64,000 nt of DNA, taken from assembly GCA_003550305.1 (NCBI GenBank), contig QKYT01000044.1:254639-318638 (forward strand). Direction: 5' to 3'. The notes below the pieces were generated by a model. That model ran no database searches, was not told where the DNA came from, and was given only the letters and a program-made list of their open reading frames with translations. The translations under genes and the position numbers were made by a program. Positions 8,836-21,753 of this stretch are shown here, piece after piece; position 1 is the stretch's first letter, and the number at the start of each line of letters is the position of its first letter. The DNA comes from Glomus cerebriforme (lineage: Eukaryota; Glomeromycota; Glomeromycetes; Glomerales; Glomeraceae).

Positions 8836-11800
8836 ATGGAACCAGAAGCCACGACATCACATACTCCTTTTAACAATAATGGATCAGATAGTTTACCATT
8901 CTCAACATATTTAAATTCATGTCCGAGTATTTTCGGATATAGGTTAAAAGAAAGTGCACAACAAGAAATATTGAAAAGACTATTCTCAGAATTATGGAGT
9001 TCAAATGAAGACTATAGAACTTTATTTTTTCCAAGCGGTTTCGGGGAAGGGCCTGATGCATATAAATTGAGCCTTGCACAAGGAGAAGGAAAAGCCGAAT
9101 ATTCACCAACACAAAAAGGAAAAGCTTGCGGTCACGTATTTAGAAAAGGAGAAGGTGTTTATCGATGCAGGTGAGAATTTTATTAGAATTAGAATCGAAT
9201 CCGAGTTCAAAATACATGAAAATATAGGAATTGTCCAAATTGTTATCTGATCAAGGATCAGATCTTTTTGGTGAATCATTTGAGAAGTCTTATACTTTAG
9301 AGATATGAATTGTTTCTCTAATACAATTTTTTCCGTATCAGATGAATTAAAATTATTTATTTGACTTGAAACGTTTTTATAAAATTAAATACCAAAGATA
9401 GTTTTTTTTTATTGAAGAATATTTCTAACGCAGAAGAGTTATAATTATTGTTATTGCGTAGAAATTGCGCACTGGACGAAACATGTGTCTTTTGTTCTCG
9501 TTGTTTCCATGCCACGAATCATGAAGGACACGACGTTACTTTTTCTGTGAATACTGGATCTGGTTGTTGTGACTGTGGCGACCCAGAGGCTTGGAAGCGT
9601 CCTATACATTGTACTTATCATTCAGTAGATGCCACTTCACCAGATTCAAGCGAATTTGAAAAAATACAATATGAAGAAATATTACCTCATGATCTATTAG
9701 ATTCCATTCATATTACTATTTCTACTGTCCTTGATTTTATGTTGGACACTTTATCTGCTTCTCCTGAGGAAATGTCCCCCCTTAGTGAAGCAGAAGTCAA
9801 AGAAGAAGCTAAACGAGCCGCCCTTTATATTAGAGATCCTATAAACAATGTTGATGAGGAAAAATTATTTGCAGTTGTACTTTGGAATGATGAACATCAT
9901 TCTTTTCACGAAGTGATTGAACAACTCATGGATGCGACCGGATGTAGCAAAGCAGAAGCAAAAGCAATAGCTGAAAGAGTTGATTCGCATGTACGTGATT
10001 ATAATCTGTATTTTGTTGTTGGTATATGTTTCCATCGAAAATCACTTATATACTAATAAATAAATTTTATTTTGTGGGACAGGGACGTGATATTGTTCAA
10101 ATATCCGAAGATATTCAACGTCTTCTTTCCATAGCACGTACAATATCGTCGATAGGCCTGGCTGTTACTGTGCGTTCTGCACGTGATACTTTCCGTGAAG
10201 GAATGTGTGGTCTTTTTATTGACTGGTTAAAAGATCTTGCAGGAAGCAAAATCGGCTCAAATGCTACTATATTGAGAAATATCATTTGTGAAGAATTATG
10301 TAAAGAATGTAAAGAATGGAGTAAACCTCGTAGTTCAAAACGAGCCAATATTGATGAAAAATGGAGGATTCTCATAGAGGATACACAAAATGATGAAACG
10401 GAAGACACGAATGAATATATGAGTGATGATGAAGTAATGGTAATGATTGATGATGACAACGAAATTAATGTTGAAGATGATACATCTAATAATTATAAGC
10501 GACCTTCAGAATTTAGCGGTGATTATGATGTATCGATGGAAGAGGACTCTAGCGATACAATTGAACCAATGGATGAGGATGAATCTATAATATATCGCGG
10601 AACTACATTAATGCATACAATAGAAGATTTTAAAAAGGAATTACGATTGGATAAATTGTTGATTTTAGATTTAAGACTTTGGAAAGAAGCAAGATCCGGA
10701 TTAAGAGAATTGTATATTGGAACACTAGTAATAAATCCAGAATATAAAAAAATAATGGGTATTATAAAAAAAACATCTATACTACTATATATATTATATA
10801 TTTTTTAATTTTATAATTAAATACTTAAAAACTTATTTATCTCTTTAGGTATACGATTTGCTTGCAACTATGTTAACCTCGCAAAAGCATTTCTTACCCC
10901 TGACCGCGAGCCTGAGCATTCAATTATTCTTTTTTCTGTTCAACTTTTTACTGTCCCCACCATTTCTACGATTCTTGTCACTCAATATAAATTCCTCACA
11001 ACGATTTTTACAATACTCCATACATTTTTCACTTCCAACACCGTCGGAGAAGATTTAGATAGTATTGATCCGAATGCTAAAATTGACTGCGATTCCGAAG
11101 CCTTTAAAAATCGTCGTTACTTTCATGTCTTTCAAGATCTTCGTTATATTATCAGTAATGATGCTGTGAAAAGCGCTGTACCAAAAAATCCTCATTATTT
11201 GCAACAATATCTGAATCTAATCGCATTATTCCATGGAATGAATCCAAACGTTCGTGCAACTCAACAACATGTCGAATATGAAAATGATAGTTGGGTTAAT
11301 GCATTTAACGTTACTTTGCAAATTGCAAAAAGTTGTCGTCAATTTTCTGAATGTTATACGGGTAACACCAGAACTCTGTGTGTTACTATTCGTAAAGTTT
11401 TAATAAAATTATACGAATTGTGTTCAAGACGTAATATCAATGAGGAAGATGAGGGGGATAAAATGGATGAAACTAGTGATGTTCAGCATGAGACTCCTTA
11501 TCACCCTAGCGTTTGGGGAAACTCTACACCGGGATCATATGGTCCCTTCGCAAAATTTTCTGATGAAGGGAATGAAGACAAGGATAGCAATCTTTCTTTA
11601 CGAGAATCAGATTTTCATGATGTTATATTTCCTCAAAGTCCTTATTCTCTTTCATTTCGAGTTGTTAAATTTGAAGTTGCTTCACAACCTGTTAGCTTTC
11701 ACAATCCTTTACATTGGTTTTTGGCCGAATTATTGGAAAATGTCAATTTATTGGATGATGAATTGTTAAAGCAACATGGTTTAGGTAGTTTCCAAAGTAT

Positions 11801-14800
11801 GATAATGGGTTTTGATATCGAAAGCAATGAAGAATTGGGTATTGTTCAACACGTTAAAGAGAAAATTTTAGGGGTGTTTGACTATCCATTACGTGGTAAG
11901 TTACATTGTTAACCATGATAAAAACTATCTGATAATAATTTTTTTTCCTTTCTTTTTTTTGAATTTTTATAGTATTGGTTTTATTGATACAAATTCGTGC
12001 TGGGTTATGGGTACGGAATGGATTTGGTATTCGTGGTCAAGTATGTATAATGATTGGAGTATTATTATTTTATAACTTATTATTAAATCTCATTATTCTT
12101 ATTACTTATTAAAGTGTCACCATTATCGTGAAATTTCTCTACGTGAAAATACTTTTGATGAGGATATATTTTTATTGCAAACGGCTTTTATTGTATTAGA
12201 TCCAAATATAGTTCTTGCCACTATTCTAGATAGATTCGATCTTGTGGAATGGTTCAACGGCGGAGCTAATCATAAAATATATGATAATTCACAACTGACC
12301 TTTATTGCTGAAGAATTATTGACACTTTTAATTATATGTGTTAGCGAACGTTCAAATGCAGCTGGATTAACTATTGAGCAAGAAATTAAAAGAGAAATCA
12401 TTCATGGACTTTGTTTAGGTCCAATTGCTTATTCGGAGCTTACAAAACGTATACCAGAACGATTAACACAAGATTCAATGTTTGACGAAATATTAGCTAA
12501 ACTTGCTAATTATAGAGCACCAGATAGTTTGACTGATCATGGTATCTATGATCTTCATGACGAATATTTTGACGAGGTTGATCCTTATTTTGTTCATTAT
12601 TCTCGTAATAATAGGGAAGAGGCGGAGGAAGCTTTGAAAAATAGGCTAAAGAAAAAAAATGGAACTCCTCATTCTACTCCGTTATTAATACCAAAATTGC
12701 TTCCTATAACAAATGGCCCATATATCAAATTAGGTAACATTTTACATGCACGATTGTTAAATCAAATAATTTATTATGCACTTTGGCATGTAAAAACCGA
12801 TGAGAAGATAAAATCTGACACACTTGTGGATGAAGCATTGCATTTGATAATGTTGTCTCTTTTAGATGAAAATAGTGATATCATGAGGGAGAGCAAACGG
12901 AAAGGAAAACAAAAGGCTTCTGATACTTCTATTTCTTCAGATATAGATGAAGGAATGTCGGGCTTTATGTATTACGCAGTATCTGATTGTTTTCAAGAAG
13001 GGGATATAAGTGCAATGAAATCTCAGGGCACTTGTTTATTGGATCTTTTATTACAAATTTCATGTGAACAAAATTTCAAAGAGTTCCATCATAAGTTAGA
13101 ATTTATTATAAATAAATTTGAACAGTTCGGCAGTGATAGTGTAAAGTTGAAAATAGATCGACATCGTGAGAAGTTACGTATCGATTTACAATCAAAAGGT
13201 ACCGAGGAAAGCGAGCTTTCAGAATATGAACGTAAGAAACAAGCAGCCAAGGAGAGACAGAAGAAAATTATGGAGCAATTTGCTAAAGCTCAACAAAGTT
13301 TCATAGAGAAACATGAAGATTTATATGAAGAATATGAAGGTATGGAAGAAGATTGGGAACTTCCTGCTGGTGAAGCACAATCAGGAACTGATTCATCAAA
13401 GCCGATGGAGACAAATTGGTCGTATCCATCAGGAACTTGTATAGTATGCCAGGAAGAAACAAATGCATCTTCATTATATGGAATGCTTGGGTTAATTCAA
13501 CCATCATCATTATTACGTCGTACTCCATTTGATGATAAGGATTACGTTTTTGAAGTTATTAATTTACCTGAAAGTTTGGATTTTAAATATGACCGGTCAG
13601 TTCCATACGGTGTTGCATCTTCAATTTATACCGATAATTCATCATCGTCATCATCTGGACCTTCGCACATAAGTAAAGGATTTCCTTCAAAGTCATGTCG
13701 TCAAGGATTATATGCTTCTACTTGTGGGCATTTAATGCATGTGAAGTGTTTTGATACCTATTTTTCTTCATTGGAACAACGACATCAATTACAATTAGCA
13801 AGGAATCATCCTGAAGATGTCAAACGCAAAGAATTTATGTGTCCATTGTGCAAAAGTTTGGGTAATGTTTTATTACCAATAATTTGGAAGGTAAAAAAGG
13901 AAGTATTTCCAGGAATATTGGAAACCAAAGAAGACTATAATACTTGGCTGCGTGATAAAGTTGGTCCTGGTTTAGAGAAATTGAACTCACCTGCTTTAGT
14001 ATTTCCTTCAGGATCAAATTTATCATTTTCTCATACTGATCTAAATCGATTTACACCATTCACAACTGGAACACCTTTCGATGTGAGAGAGTTGACTACT
14101 AATGCAGGTTTTCCACACTTTTCTCAGACAGCCCAAACTCAACAAAGGAGACGAAATAGTAGTGGTGCAGGTAGGATTAGGGATGCACTTACTCAATTTG
14201 TACACATGTTAAGAACTCCAGCTGCAAACCAGAATAATGATGAAAGTGGCCCATCTACAGCTGTTTCTGACGACTTCCTATCTCTTCCTGTACAAGGATC
14301 ATCGATGGGAGATGCGTCCACAGTTTCTGATGATGAAGATCAAGAAAGCATTCGCCGTATGTACAATCGTTTGGCAGAAGTTGTACAAATGACATACCGA
14401 AATATAACACCGGAAATTACCTTTCAAACTATGTCATTAAAATCTATTGAATACATATGGGATTTATTTGGTTACACGATTTCATGTACTGAGATAAGTC
14501 AGCGCGGCATTGGTAAAACTACGAGTGAAGGTCTTGTTGGATCAACATTAGTAGATGGAATCAATTTACAAACGTTAACACTTCTAAGAATTCTTTCAGA
14601 AACAATACTTACTTATATAAATACAATGCTAGTTGGTCAAACTAGTGAGCTGGGATTGAAACAAATAACTATTCATAGACTTCAGCAAATATTTTATGGC
14701 CATCCATCGTTTCAACTAGAAGAAAACGCAAAAATTATAGGATCCAAACCTTTTGCTGATGATACAAGGAAAATGATTGGGTTATTTGGTCCTAGTTTTC

Positions 14801-16155
14801 AGTTTACAAAAGTTAAACCTTTATTGCTTGAAGATCTTTTCTTTGTTCTCGTAGAAACTTGTGTGTGCACAGCTTCCGTAATTGAATATGAGGTATATCA
14901 TATGATGCGATTGTTATATACAGCTGAAATTGTTAAAATAATAGTGTCATTGGTTGAATCTGCTATTAATGACAAAACAAATGCGTGGAAAAATGATGAA
15001 CGGGTTAAAAAGAAATTTAACGAGTCACAGGGAGCTTCGATAAGGGATTTTATCATATGGGTTGCACAAAAAGTAGGCAACAATGAACATAGTATCGTGA
15101 AATTTTTGGACGGAATTGACGAATCGACTTTTATAAAACTTATTAGGACATTTTGTTTACCTTATATGAGAAAATGTGTTATTCTCTTGCATGCAAGGTT
15201 TGGAATTGTATTTCCAAAAGGAGCTGATACAGACGAGACTGAATTCATAAGATTATCCAAATTGCTTGGATTTCCTTCATTAGAACAAATTTGTTCAATA
15301 TCATCAAATGACATGATGATGATGTCAATTATTTCGGGATGGTGTAATCATTTGTATACACTTCGACAAGAAGCACCACCTCCAATAACACCATCGGGAA
15401 CTCCACATGATATAAGTATGATCCACGGTCTTCTTGTATCAAGTGGAATAGCTTCGGGTAGCTCACTATCATCACAAGAACAACATCAGTTATATCAAAC
15501 AATTGATGTTAAGGTCAATCATCCAGCTATATTCGAACTTGTAGGCTTACCAAAGAGATTGGATTCTTTATTTGAGGAAAGTTTGAAGAAAATTTGCAAC
15601 AAATGTAAAACAGTACCACATGATCCAGCCTTATGTTTATTGTGTGGTACATTCGTATGTAGCCAAAGTTATTGCTGTTCGGAAAACGATAGAGGTGAAA
15701 ATGATCGAGGCGAATGTAATCTTCATACAAAAAGGTAACCAACTTTAATCAATCATTACTTCATTTTATAACCCATATATCGTGTTTTAAATGTTTTAAT
15801 CATTTATTTTATAGTTGCGGTGGAGACATTGGAATTTATTTACTAGTAAAGAAATGTGTAATACTTTTACTTCATGTTGACAATGGTTGTTTTATGAATG
15901 CACCATACCTTGATACACATGGAGAAGTTGATCTTGGATTAAAGTAACTTGTTTTTTTAGTCTAGTTCAATAATTTTATTATTGGCTTTTTATTTAACTA
16001 AATTTATTTATTTATTTAGGAGAGGAAGACCTCAATTCCTTAATCAAAAACGATATGATGAGATTCGAAAATTATGGTTAACACATGGTGTACCAATACA
16101 TGTTGCAAGAAAGATTGAACAGACTTTTGATTTGGGAGGGTGGCCAACAATGTGA
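8836..16155 (+). CDS. UBR1: UBR1-type E3 ubiquitin ligase (N-recognin of the Arg/N-degron pathway)
   Basis: Eight exons: 8836-9170, 9462-9990, 10083-10758, 10849-11895, 11973-12040, 12115-15734, 15815-15943 and 16020-16155. They sum to exactly 2180 codons (2179 residues). Residues ~95-170 form the UBR box (CGHVF, CVFCSRCFHATNHEGHDV, GCCDCGDPEAW), which binds basic N-terminal residues. Residues ~240-330 form the ClpS-like domain (FAVVLWNDEHHSFHEVI), which binds bulky hydrophobic N-termini. Residues ~1325-1465 hold the RING-H2 (CIVCQEE, CGHLMHVKCFDTYF, MCPLCKSLGNVLLP), preceded by a charged helix that resembles the Rad6/Ubc2-binding region. The C-terminus holds the zinc-containing autoinhibitory UBLC region (CNKCKTVP, CLLCGTFVC, GWPTM end). 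Length and order match yeast Ubr1 and animal UBR1/2. No defects are seen. Confidence 0.97.
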
Positions 16156-16990
16156 ATAGATATATAGAACTATAAATTAGTTTTTTTTATTAATTTTATT
16201 TGCTATTCCCTATTAATTCCTATTCTTAAAAGAATACAAAAAAAAAAAGGTTATTGTTTAATTTGGTAGGATTAAAAAAAGCTATATAATCTTTTGTATT
16301 TTTAAAATTTTCTCTTTTTTTCTATATATATAATAAAAGTCTTCATTTTTCAATTTTTCAAAAAAAAGCAAATTAATCAAATGTTACAATTTTTTTTTTG
16401 ATAATGCAAAATTATAATGCTAGCGAATAACACAACGAGGAATATGGCCGGAATTATCATTAACATTTTTCTAATTACCAATATTAGATCGTGTACCTCA
16501 CATCGTGCAGCTATAGATTATAGATGATGATTAAAAAATTCAAGTCGGATAAGGTTAGGTTAATTGACTAACCCAGCTTGATTAATCTGTCAAGTTACTT
16601 GATCCATCAATCTTTGAATTACCCTTACCGCGGTGTTGAAAAAATAACTATTTTGACCTCCTGCATACTGTATGCGGTAATATTTGCCGCCGCAGTGATA
16701 CTGTGGGGCAGTTGAATAGAATAACTTTACTGTGCGGTTAACCAAGATAGTAACACCAGTAGGTCAAGAAAGGTAATTTTGCGGCTGCGCGCCTGCGCCT
16801 TATGTAAAACGTGTAAATTTCATATGATTACTCACCGTCCGTTTATGCAGAGTGCGTCATATTTTACTGTCCCCCATACAAACGGAATTTGACAAATAGG
16901 TATAAAAAAGAGGAAAATAAAAAAAACGGGTCTGTTTAATAGCCTCTATTCTTCTTTTCAAAAATTTACGTGGTTTAAGGATAATGAATC
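16156..16990. other. Intergenic region with locally higher GC upstream of PARP
   Basis: 835 bp between the UBR1 stop and the PARP start. The first half is AT-rich 3' sequence. Around 16625-16800 there is a GC-richer stretch (accgcggtg, ttgccgccgcag, gcggctgcgcgcctgcgcc) that stands out from the local background. It includes TTTGCCGC at 16683-16690. This probably belongs to the PARP promoter. Confidence 0.5.
16683..16690 (+). promoter_or_regulatory. Candidate E2F-type site TTTGCCGC upstream of PARP
   Basis: Exact match to TTTSSCGC, about 300 bp upstream of the PARP start codon, in the GC-richer promoter stretch. Binding is unproven. Confidence 0.28.
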
Positions 16991-19336
16991 ATGTCTTCTA
17001 TTTTTGACGGTTGTCATGTTACATTTTCTGGTGTGTTTACTGTTGGTAATCACGCTCACCTAATTTCTACTGTCCGCAGACATGGCGGACAAGCTGCTCC
17101 AAATTTATCAAAAAAGTCTACTCATTTAGTAGTCACTGAAGAAGACTATAAGAAGGAGAGTTCAAAGGTCATAGCTGCCAAAAGTAAATTTGATAAAGTA
17201 TCAATTGTAACTTGGAAATGGGTTGAAGATTCTATTGAAAAAAATACAAAACTCGTTGAATCAAATTATGCTCCTTCAGATAATACTGAGGATATTGATA
17301 TGGAAGACGCGAATGACGATTCTACTGCAACCAGAAAACATAAGCAGTATGATGACAATGACGATCAAGTTGATGATGACGTCTATCCTTCGCGAAAACG
17401 TAGACGTGCCGTTAAGAGAGATGTGGGTAGCGATATTGAGAATAATATTAAAGATCAAAATTCAATCACGATTACTACTACTTCAACTGTACAAGAAACT
17501 ACAATTTCCTCGAAGAAAAGAAAAGAAAAGCAAATTGCTAAAATCGCTACAATTTCTACTGATAATCAAGATCAGAATGACGAGACTGTTTTAACACAAG
17601 TTGTCCAAGAAAAAAAAATGGTAAAGGTTGTGATTAAGGGTAAAGCTCCCGTTGATGGAGCTTTCAGTAACAAGAATTCTGTACATGTTTATTCTGATGA
17701 AGAAGTTGTTTGGGATGCTCTTCTTAATTGCACCAATATTGGTAATAACAACAATAAATTTTATGTTATTCAACTTTTACAAACCGATTCTTTCAAAGAA
17801 TACTATGTGTTTAGTAAATGGGGAAGAGTCGGATACGAATCTAGAAGTCAAACAGGTTGTTTTGGTCCTACCGCATCATTGGATGATGCAAAACGCGAGT
17901 TCATCAAAAAATTTAAAAGTAAAACTGGCAATAATTGGTTAGTTGTATGCCAGGATATATCTAAATTTGTTCCAAATAATGGCAAATATACTTTGTTGAA
18001 ACGCGACTATGATGAGGATGAGGGGGACGATGAACAAGTTAAAAAGAAAGCCAAGGATAAGAAAGAAAAGTCTAAATCCATTCCAGAATCAAACCTTCAT
18101 CCAAAGGTTCAAGATATAATGCAAATGGTATTTGGTAAGTTGCAAAGCAATATATGTTGTAAAAAAAAAATCCTGGAAGAAATGATTGATTACCCAATAA
18201 AAGATTATTTTACTTATTAATTTGTTTAAATTATAGACGTGAATCAGTGGAAAGAGTCAATGAAAGAGTTTGAATATGGTAAGTAGATGATCTTGAACTA
18301 TAATAAATGTAGTTGACATCTTAAAGTTTCTAATAGCAATTCCTATTTCAAATAATTTAATTTAGATTCTGTAAAATTACCTTTGGGCAAAATTGGAAAA
18401 TCTACAATTAATCAAGGATATAATATACTTAAACGGATAGAAACTGTGCTTTTGGGAAACTCTACTGAAGATTTGGAAAGTTTATCTAATGAATTTTACT
18501 CAGTCATTCCACATTATTTTGGCATGAAAAAACCACTTATTATCGATAGTCCCATTTTACTAAAGTCTAAATTGGAGATGGTTGAAACCTTGGGAGAAAT
18601 TGAAATTGCTACTTCTTTGAAAAATGAATGTGATAGTATGGATACAATTAATCCATTGGATGCTCACTACAAAACTCTTAAATTAGAAAGAATGGAACCT
18701 TTGGATCATGGTTCTAAAGAATTTGAAATGATAGTCCAATATGTTAATAATACACACGGAGCCACTCACTCTCATTTTAAACTCGAGGTTATGGAAGTGT
18801 TTGACTTGGAACGTAAAGGGGAAAGAGAAAGATTTCAGCCATTTTCGAAGTTGAAAAACAGAGTTTTGTTGTGGCATGGAAGTCGTAAAACTAACTTTGC
18901 TGGCATATTAAGCCAAGGATTACGTATTGCACCTCCGAATGCACCTGTAACCGGCTATATGTTTGGCAAAGGTGTTTATTTTGCAGATATTGTATCAAAA
19001 TCGGCACAATATGTTCATTGTACTAGTCATGACAACATTGGTCTCATGCTTCTAAATGAGGTTGCATTGGGGGACATGCTTGAATTAGAATATTCGGATT
19101 TTGAAGCAGGTATAAAGGCAAAAAAGCAATCAAAGCATTCTGTCAAAGGTTGTGGAAGGATTTGTCCCGATCCTAAAGGCTTTAATGTTTTGGAAAATGG
19201 CTGTATTATTCCTTGCGGCAAAGGTATAGAAAAATTCAGCTATCAATCCTTATTTTATAATGAATATATTGTTTATGATGAAGCTCAAATCATGCAGAAA
19301 TATTTGATTAAAATGAAGTTTAAGTATAGTTACTAA
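16991..19336 (+). CDS. PARP: Poly(ADP-ribose) polymerase with BRCT-WGR-catalytic architecture
   Basis: Three exons: 16991-18134, 18237-18278 and 18366-19336, summing to 719 codons (718 residues). Residues 1-95 form a BRCT domain (DGCHVTFSG, GGQAAPNLSKKSTHLV, TWKWVEDSI). A basic nuclear-type linker follows (SRKRRRAVKRD). Residues ~255-340 are the WGR domain (YYVFSKWGRVGYES). Residues ~370-510 are the helical regulatory domain (GKIGKSTINQGYNILKRIE). Residues ~520-718 are the ART domain with the H-Y-E triad visible: LLWHGSRKTNFAGILSQGL, FGKGVYFADIVSKSAQY and YNEYIVYDEAQ. It should transfer ADP-ribose from NAD+ in DNA-damage signalling. Unlike animal PARP1 it has no zinc fingers, and the BRCT is at the very N-terminus, as in filamentous-fungal PARPs. 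No defects. Confidence 0.96.
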
Positions 19337-20359
19337 GCAAAATTATTTTTATTATGTAAGTTTGCTATTTGTTGTTAAAATTAATATTAATAAAATTAGT
19401 TAAAGATATCAAATATTAATAAACATATTGTATAGTACATATATATTTGGTTGCCCTTATTCTTTTTCGGCCGTATCTTGATTTTAATACAAATCGGTCC
19501 TGTTTAAAAGTTTTTAATTATTTTACTATAAAATTAATTAATAATGTATAGTTTCAACAAAATTTTTAATATTTTGATGAAACCTCTAGTGTGAAATTAA
19601 CATCTTGGCCAATTTCAAGCATATTAAAAAAAAAAAATTTGCCTATAAATTTGGCAGAAATTTTGTTAAGACCTAACAAGATCTCAAAATTTCGGATTAA
19701 ATTGTAATATACGGAAATCTAAAGCTGGTCGAAATTTCTGCAGATCCGACAGGCCGAGTTAATACTGCTAGATTTATAGAAACTTTTGCTTAGTTAGAAG
19801 CCGAAATCGGCTCCCACATTTAAAAAATCTATCACACATCTCTAAAGTAAGGTTTACCTTCAATGAAGATTTTTAAACAGCCATCTTTCTTCTAGTATTT
19901 ATTTTTCATTTTATATAGTTATCATATACTAAAAGTCAAATCAATTGATAACCCAAACTTACCGTGGTTGTGGCGCAGCAATTTTAATAAAAGGGCATCC
20001 TTAAAATGTACTCCAGGTATAGGCTATTATCCTGTACACACAGGATAAGAGGAGTATACAGTAAAGTATTATGGTATTATATTGTATAAAAGGTAAGGTA
20101 CAATCAATAATATACAGGTACAAATGGACATGATGCTAATCATACTAATAATTTAATTATTAATTTAATATTTTTAATATTGATGTTACGATTTGGTATT
20201 AAGATTAACAATTAAAATTGAATCATAATAGTACTTGCATATCACAAATCACAATTATCGCTGATTATAATATGATGATTTTGTTGATTAAAATTCTCTT
20301 TCTCATGATATTTCTCTTCAATATTTTTCTTCTCTATTACCTTTTCTATTACATTAATA
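19337..20359. other. Intergenic with possible dispersed-repeat sequence
   Basis: No gene. Contains GC-richer blocks resembling repeat debris (tctgcagatccgacaggccgag near 19736), one copy of TGTGGCGCA at 19969-19977 shared with the inverted-repeat element downstream, and a perfect 9-bp hairpin at 20027-20048. Confidence 0.5.
20027..20048. repeat. Perfect short hairpin
   Basis: TTATCCTGT, a 4-base ACAC loop, then ACAGGATAA: a perfect 9-bp stem in the transposon-rich island. It could be a transposon end or foldback; no gene neighbours it directly. Confidence 0.6.
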
Positions 20360-20923
20360 ATGACTTCATTATCTAATTTCAATTTAATAGATGAATTTTA
20401 TGAAGATGAGTTTGATGAACCATTAGAATTTGATCCATTTGTAAGTAAAAATTAGAAATTATGATGAATAATTTCATAAAAGAAATTAAATATTAAATCA
20501 GGACTCTTATAATTCATTTATTAGGTAATATCAGATACTGAAATAATTAATAAATTTTGATTCTAAAATAATAGATCAAGATGAAATAGCTGTATTTATG
20601 AGGAATACTAAAATTAAAGATGTTAAACATTCTTTAGTTTCTGCTAGTGTTAGATGTCCTTTTTTTGGTAATTTTCATTTTACTATACATAATAATTTTA
20701 TTAATTTCTTTAAAGTATCCAAAAGTTCAAATAAGTCAACTAAAGTAAAAAAAAATTCAAAAAAAATGAAGATAAATATTATTGAGGATGACAATGAAAA
20801 AATTGTTCATGATCTTTGAAATGAAGAAAGATAAATTGCATTAAAGGAGAGAAAGTTGCAACTCAAACAAAATGAAATTGACTTAAAGCTAAAAGAAATG
20901 CAACTTAAAAAGATAGTAATTTA
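20360..20923 (+). pseudogene. Degenerate coding remnant, acidic N-terminus and Lys/Glu coiled tail
   Basis: Starts MTSLSNFNLIDEFYEDEFDE at 20360 and reaches a GTAAGT donor at about 20440. A possible second exon after 20525 is broken by stops. The open part from 20598 (SLVSASVRCPFFGNFHF) ends at 20817. Beyond that stop the same frame continues with a heptad-like IALKERKLQLKQ and LKLKEMQLKK before another stop. Frame interruptions make a functional product unlikely. The ERKLQLKQNEI-type charged tail resembles coiled tails of lineage-specific or transposon-associated proteins, but I do not recognise the family. Confidence 0.4.
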
Positions 20924-21488
20924 GCATAATTCAAATTTAGATAGTAATCTTTTGCATGTTTGATAACAATTACAAATGTGTAATATCAATCAAAATTTGT
21001 ATATAGCAAATAAAGTGAATTCAGCAATTTTATTATATAGTTTGTAAATTACAATAAAAATACTATTTAAAAGTAATAAATTATAATCATTTTTTATTTT
21101 ATAAACTGTTTATCTTTGCTTTTAGTTGGGTGACTTCAGCTTCATCTTTAATTATCAGCTGGACACTTGTGTAAATTTTAATGATATTACAGGTATGATT
21201 CTTTGTATATGTAATTTTGTAGTAATATATATCATGGACAGAACAGGTATGATATGATTAGTAAATAAATTATCATATTATCAGCAAATTAGTGATCATA
21301 ACTGTAAATAAATAACCATACTGTAATGGTATTAACAAATCGTAACGTAACTATTTAAATAATACTGAATAAGAACTTATACCTTCAGAATAGGATAAAC
21401 TTGCCCAAAAAAATACATAAATGTATTTTTATTATAAACAATTGATTTTACCTTCTTTGCTGATCATTTTCAAAAATGGATTCAACCC
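20924..21488. other. Intergenic, repeat-derived
   Basis: No gene. It precedes the inverted-repeat element and contains the first copy (21442-21482) of a 41-bp direct repeat. Confidence 0.5.
21442..21482 (+). repeat. 41-bp direct repeat, copy 1
   Basis: Matches 21665-21705 with 3 mismatches over 41 bp (starts TTGATTTTACC, ends CAAAAATGGATT). The two copies bracket the left arm of the inverted-repeat element. Confidence 0.85.
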
Positions 21489-21613
21489 GAAATCTGTACT
21501 AGGTTTGTGGCGCAGTAATTATTCAAAAAAAAATACATAACAATTTTTTCTTTATCATAAAGTTTTTAAAGTTTTACTGTAAATGTAATTTTGGCTGCTC
21601 TGCAAGATTACTT
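21489..21613 (+). repeat. Left inverted-repeat arm
   Basis: Pairs with 23818-23955 on the opposite strand through two conserved blocks (outer GAAATCTGT...GTGGCGCAG, inner TGGCTGCTCTGCAAG followed by TACTTA). The TGTGGCGCA motif is at 21506-21514. Confidence 0.7.
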
Positions 21614-21664
21614 ATGCTTTGGAAGGAGGTTTATAATACCATTTTTGACTTTACATATAAATGA

Positions 21665-21705
21665 TTGATTTTACCATCTTTGCTAATCATTTTCAAAAAT
21701 AGATT
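21665..21705 (+). repeat. 41-bp direct repeat, copy 2
   Basis: Second copy of the 21442-21482 repeat, 3 mismatches over 41 bp. It runs directly into the hairpin at 21704-21730. Confidence 0.85.
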
Positions 21706-21730
21706 TGACAAAAATAAAATTTTTGTCAAA
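21704..21730. repeat. Perfect 12-bp hairpin
   Basis: TTTGACAAAAAT, AAA loop, ATTTTTGTCAAA. It lies just before the LINE target site, inside the older element. Confidence 0.8.
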
Positions 21731-21736
21731 TAAGTC

Positions 21737-21753
21737 AATAATGATATTTAAAA
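21737..21753 (+). repeat. LINE target-site duplication, 5' copy (17 bp)
   Basis: AATAATGATATTTAAAA, identical to 23785-23801 immediately after the poly(A)-rich end. This marks a target-primed retrotransposition event. Confidence 0.85.

Noticed and set aside
10858..11058. Separate small open frame within UBR1 exon 4
   Set aside because: It lies in another frame; the spliced UBR1 frame (IRFACNYVNLAKAF) explains the sequence.
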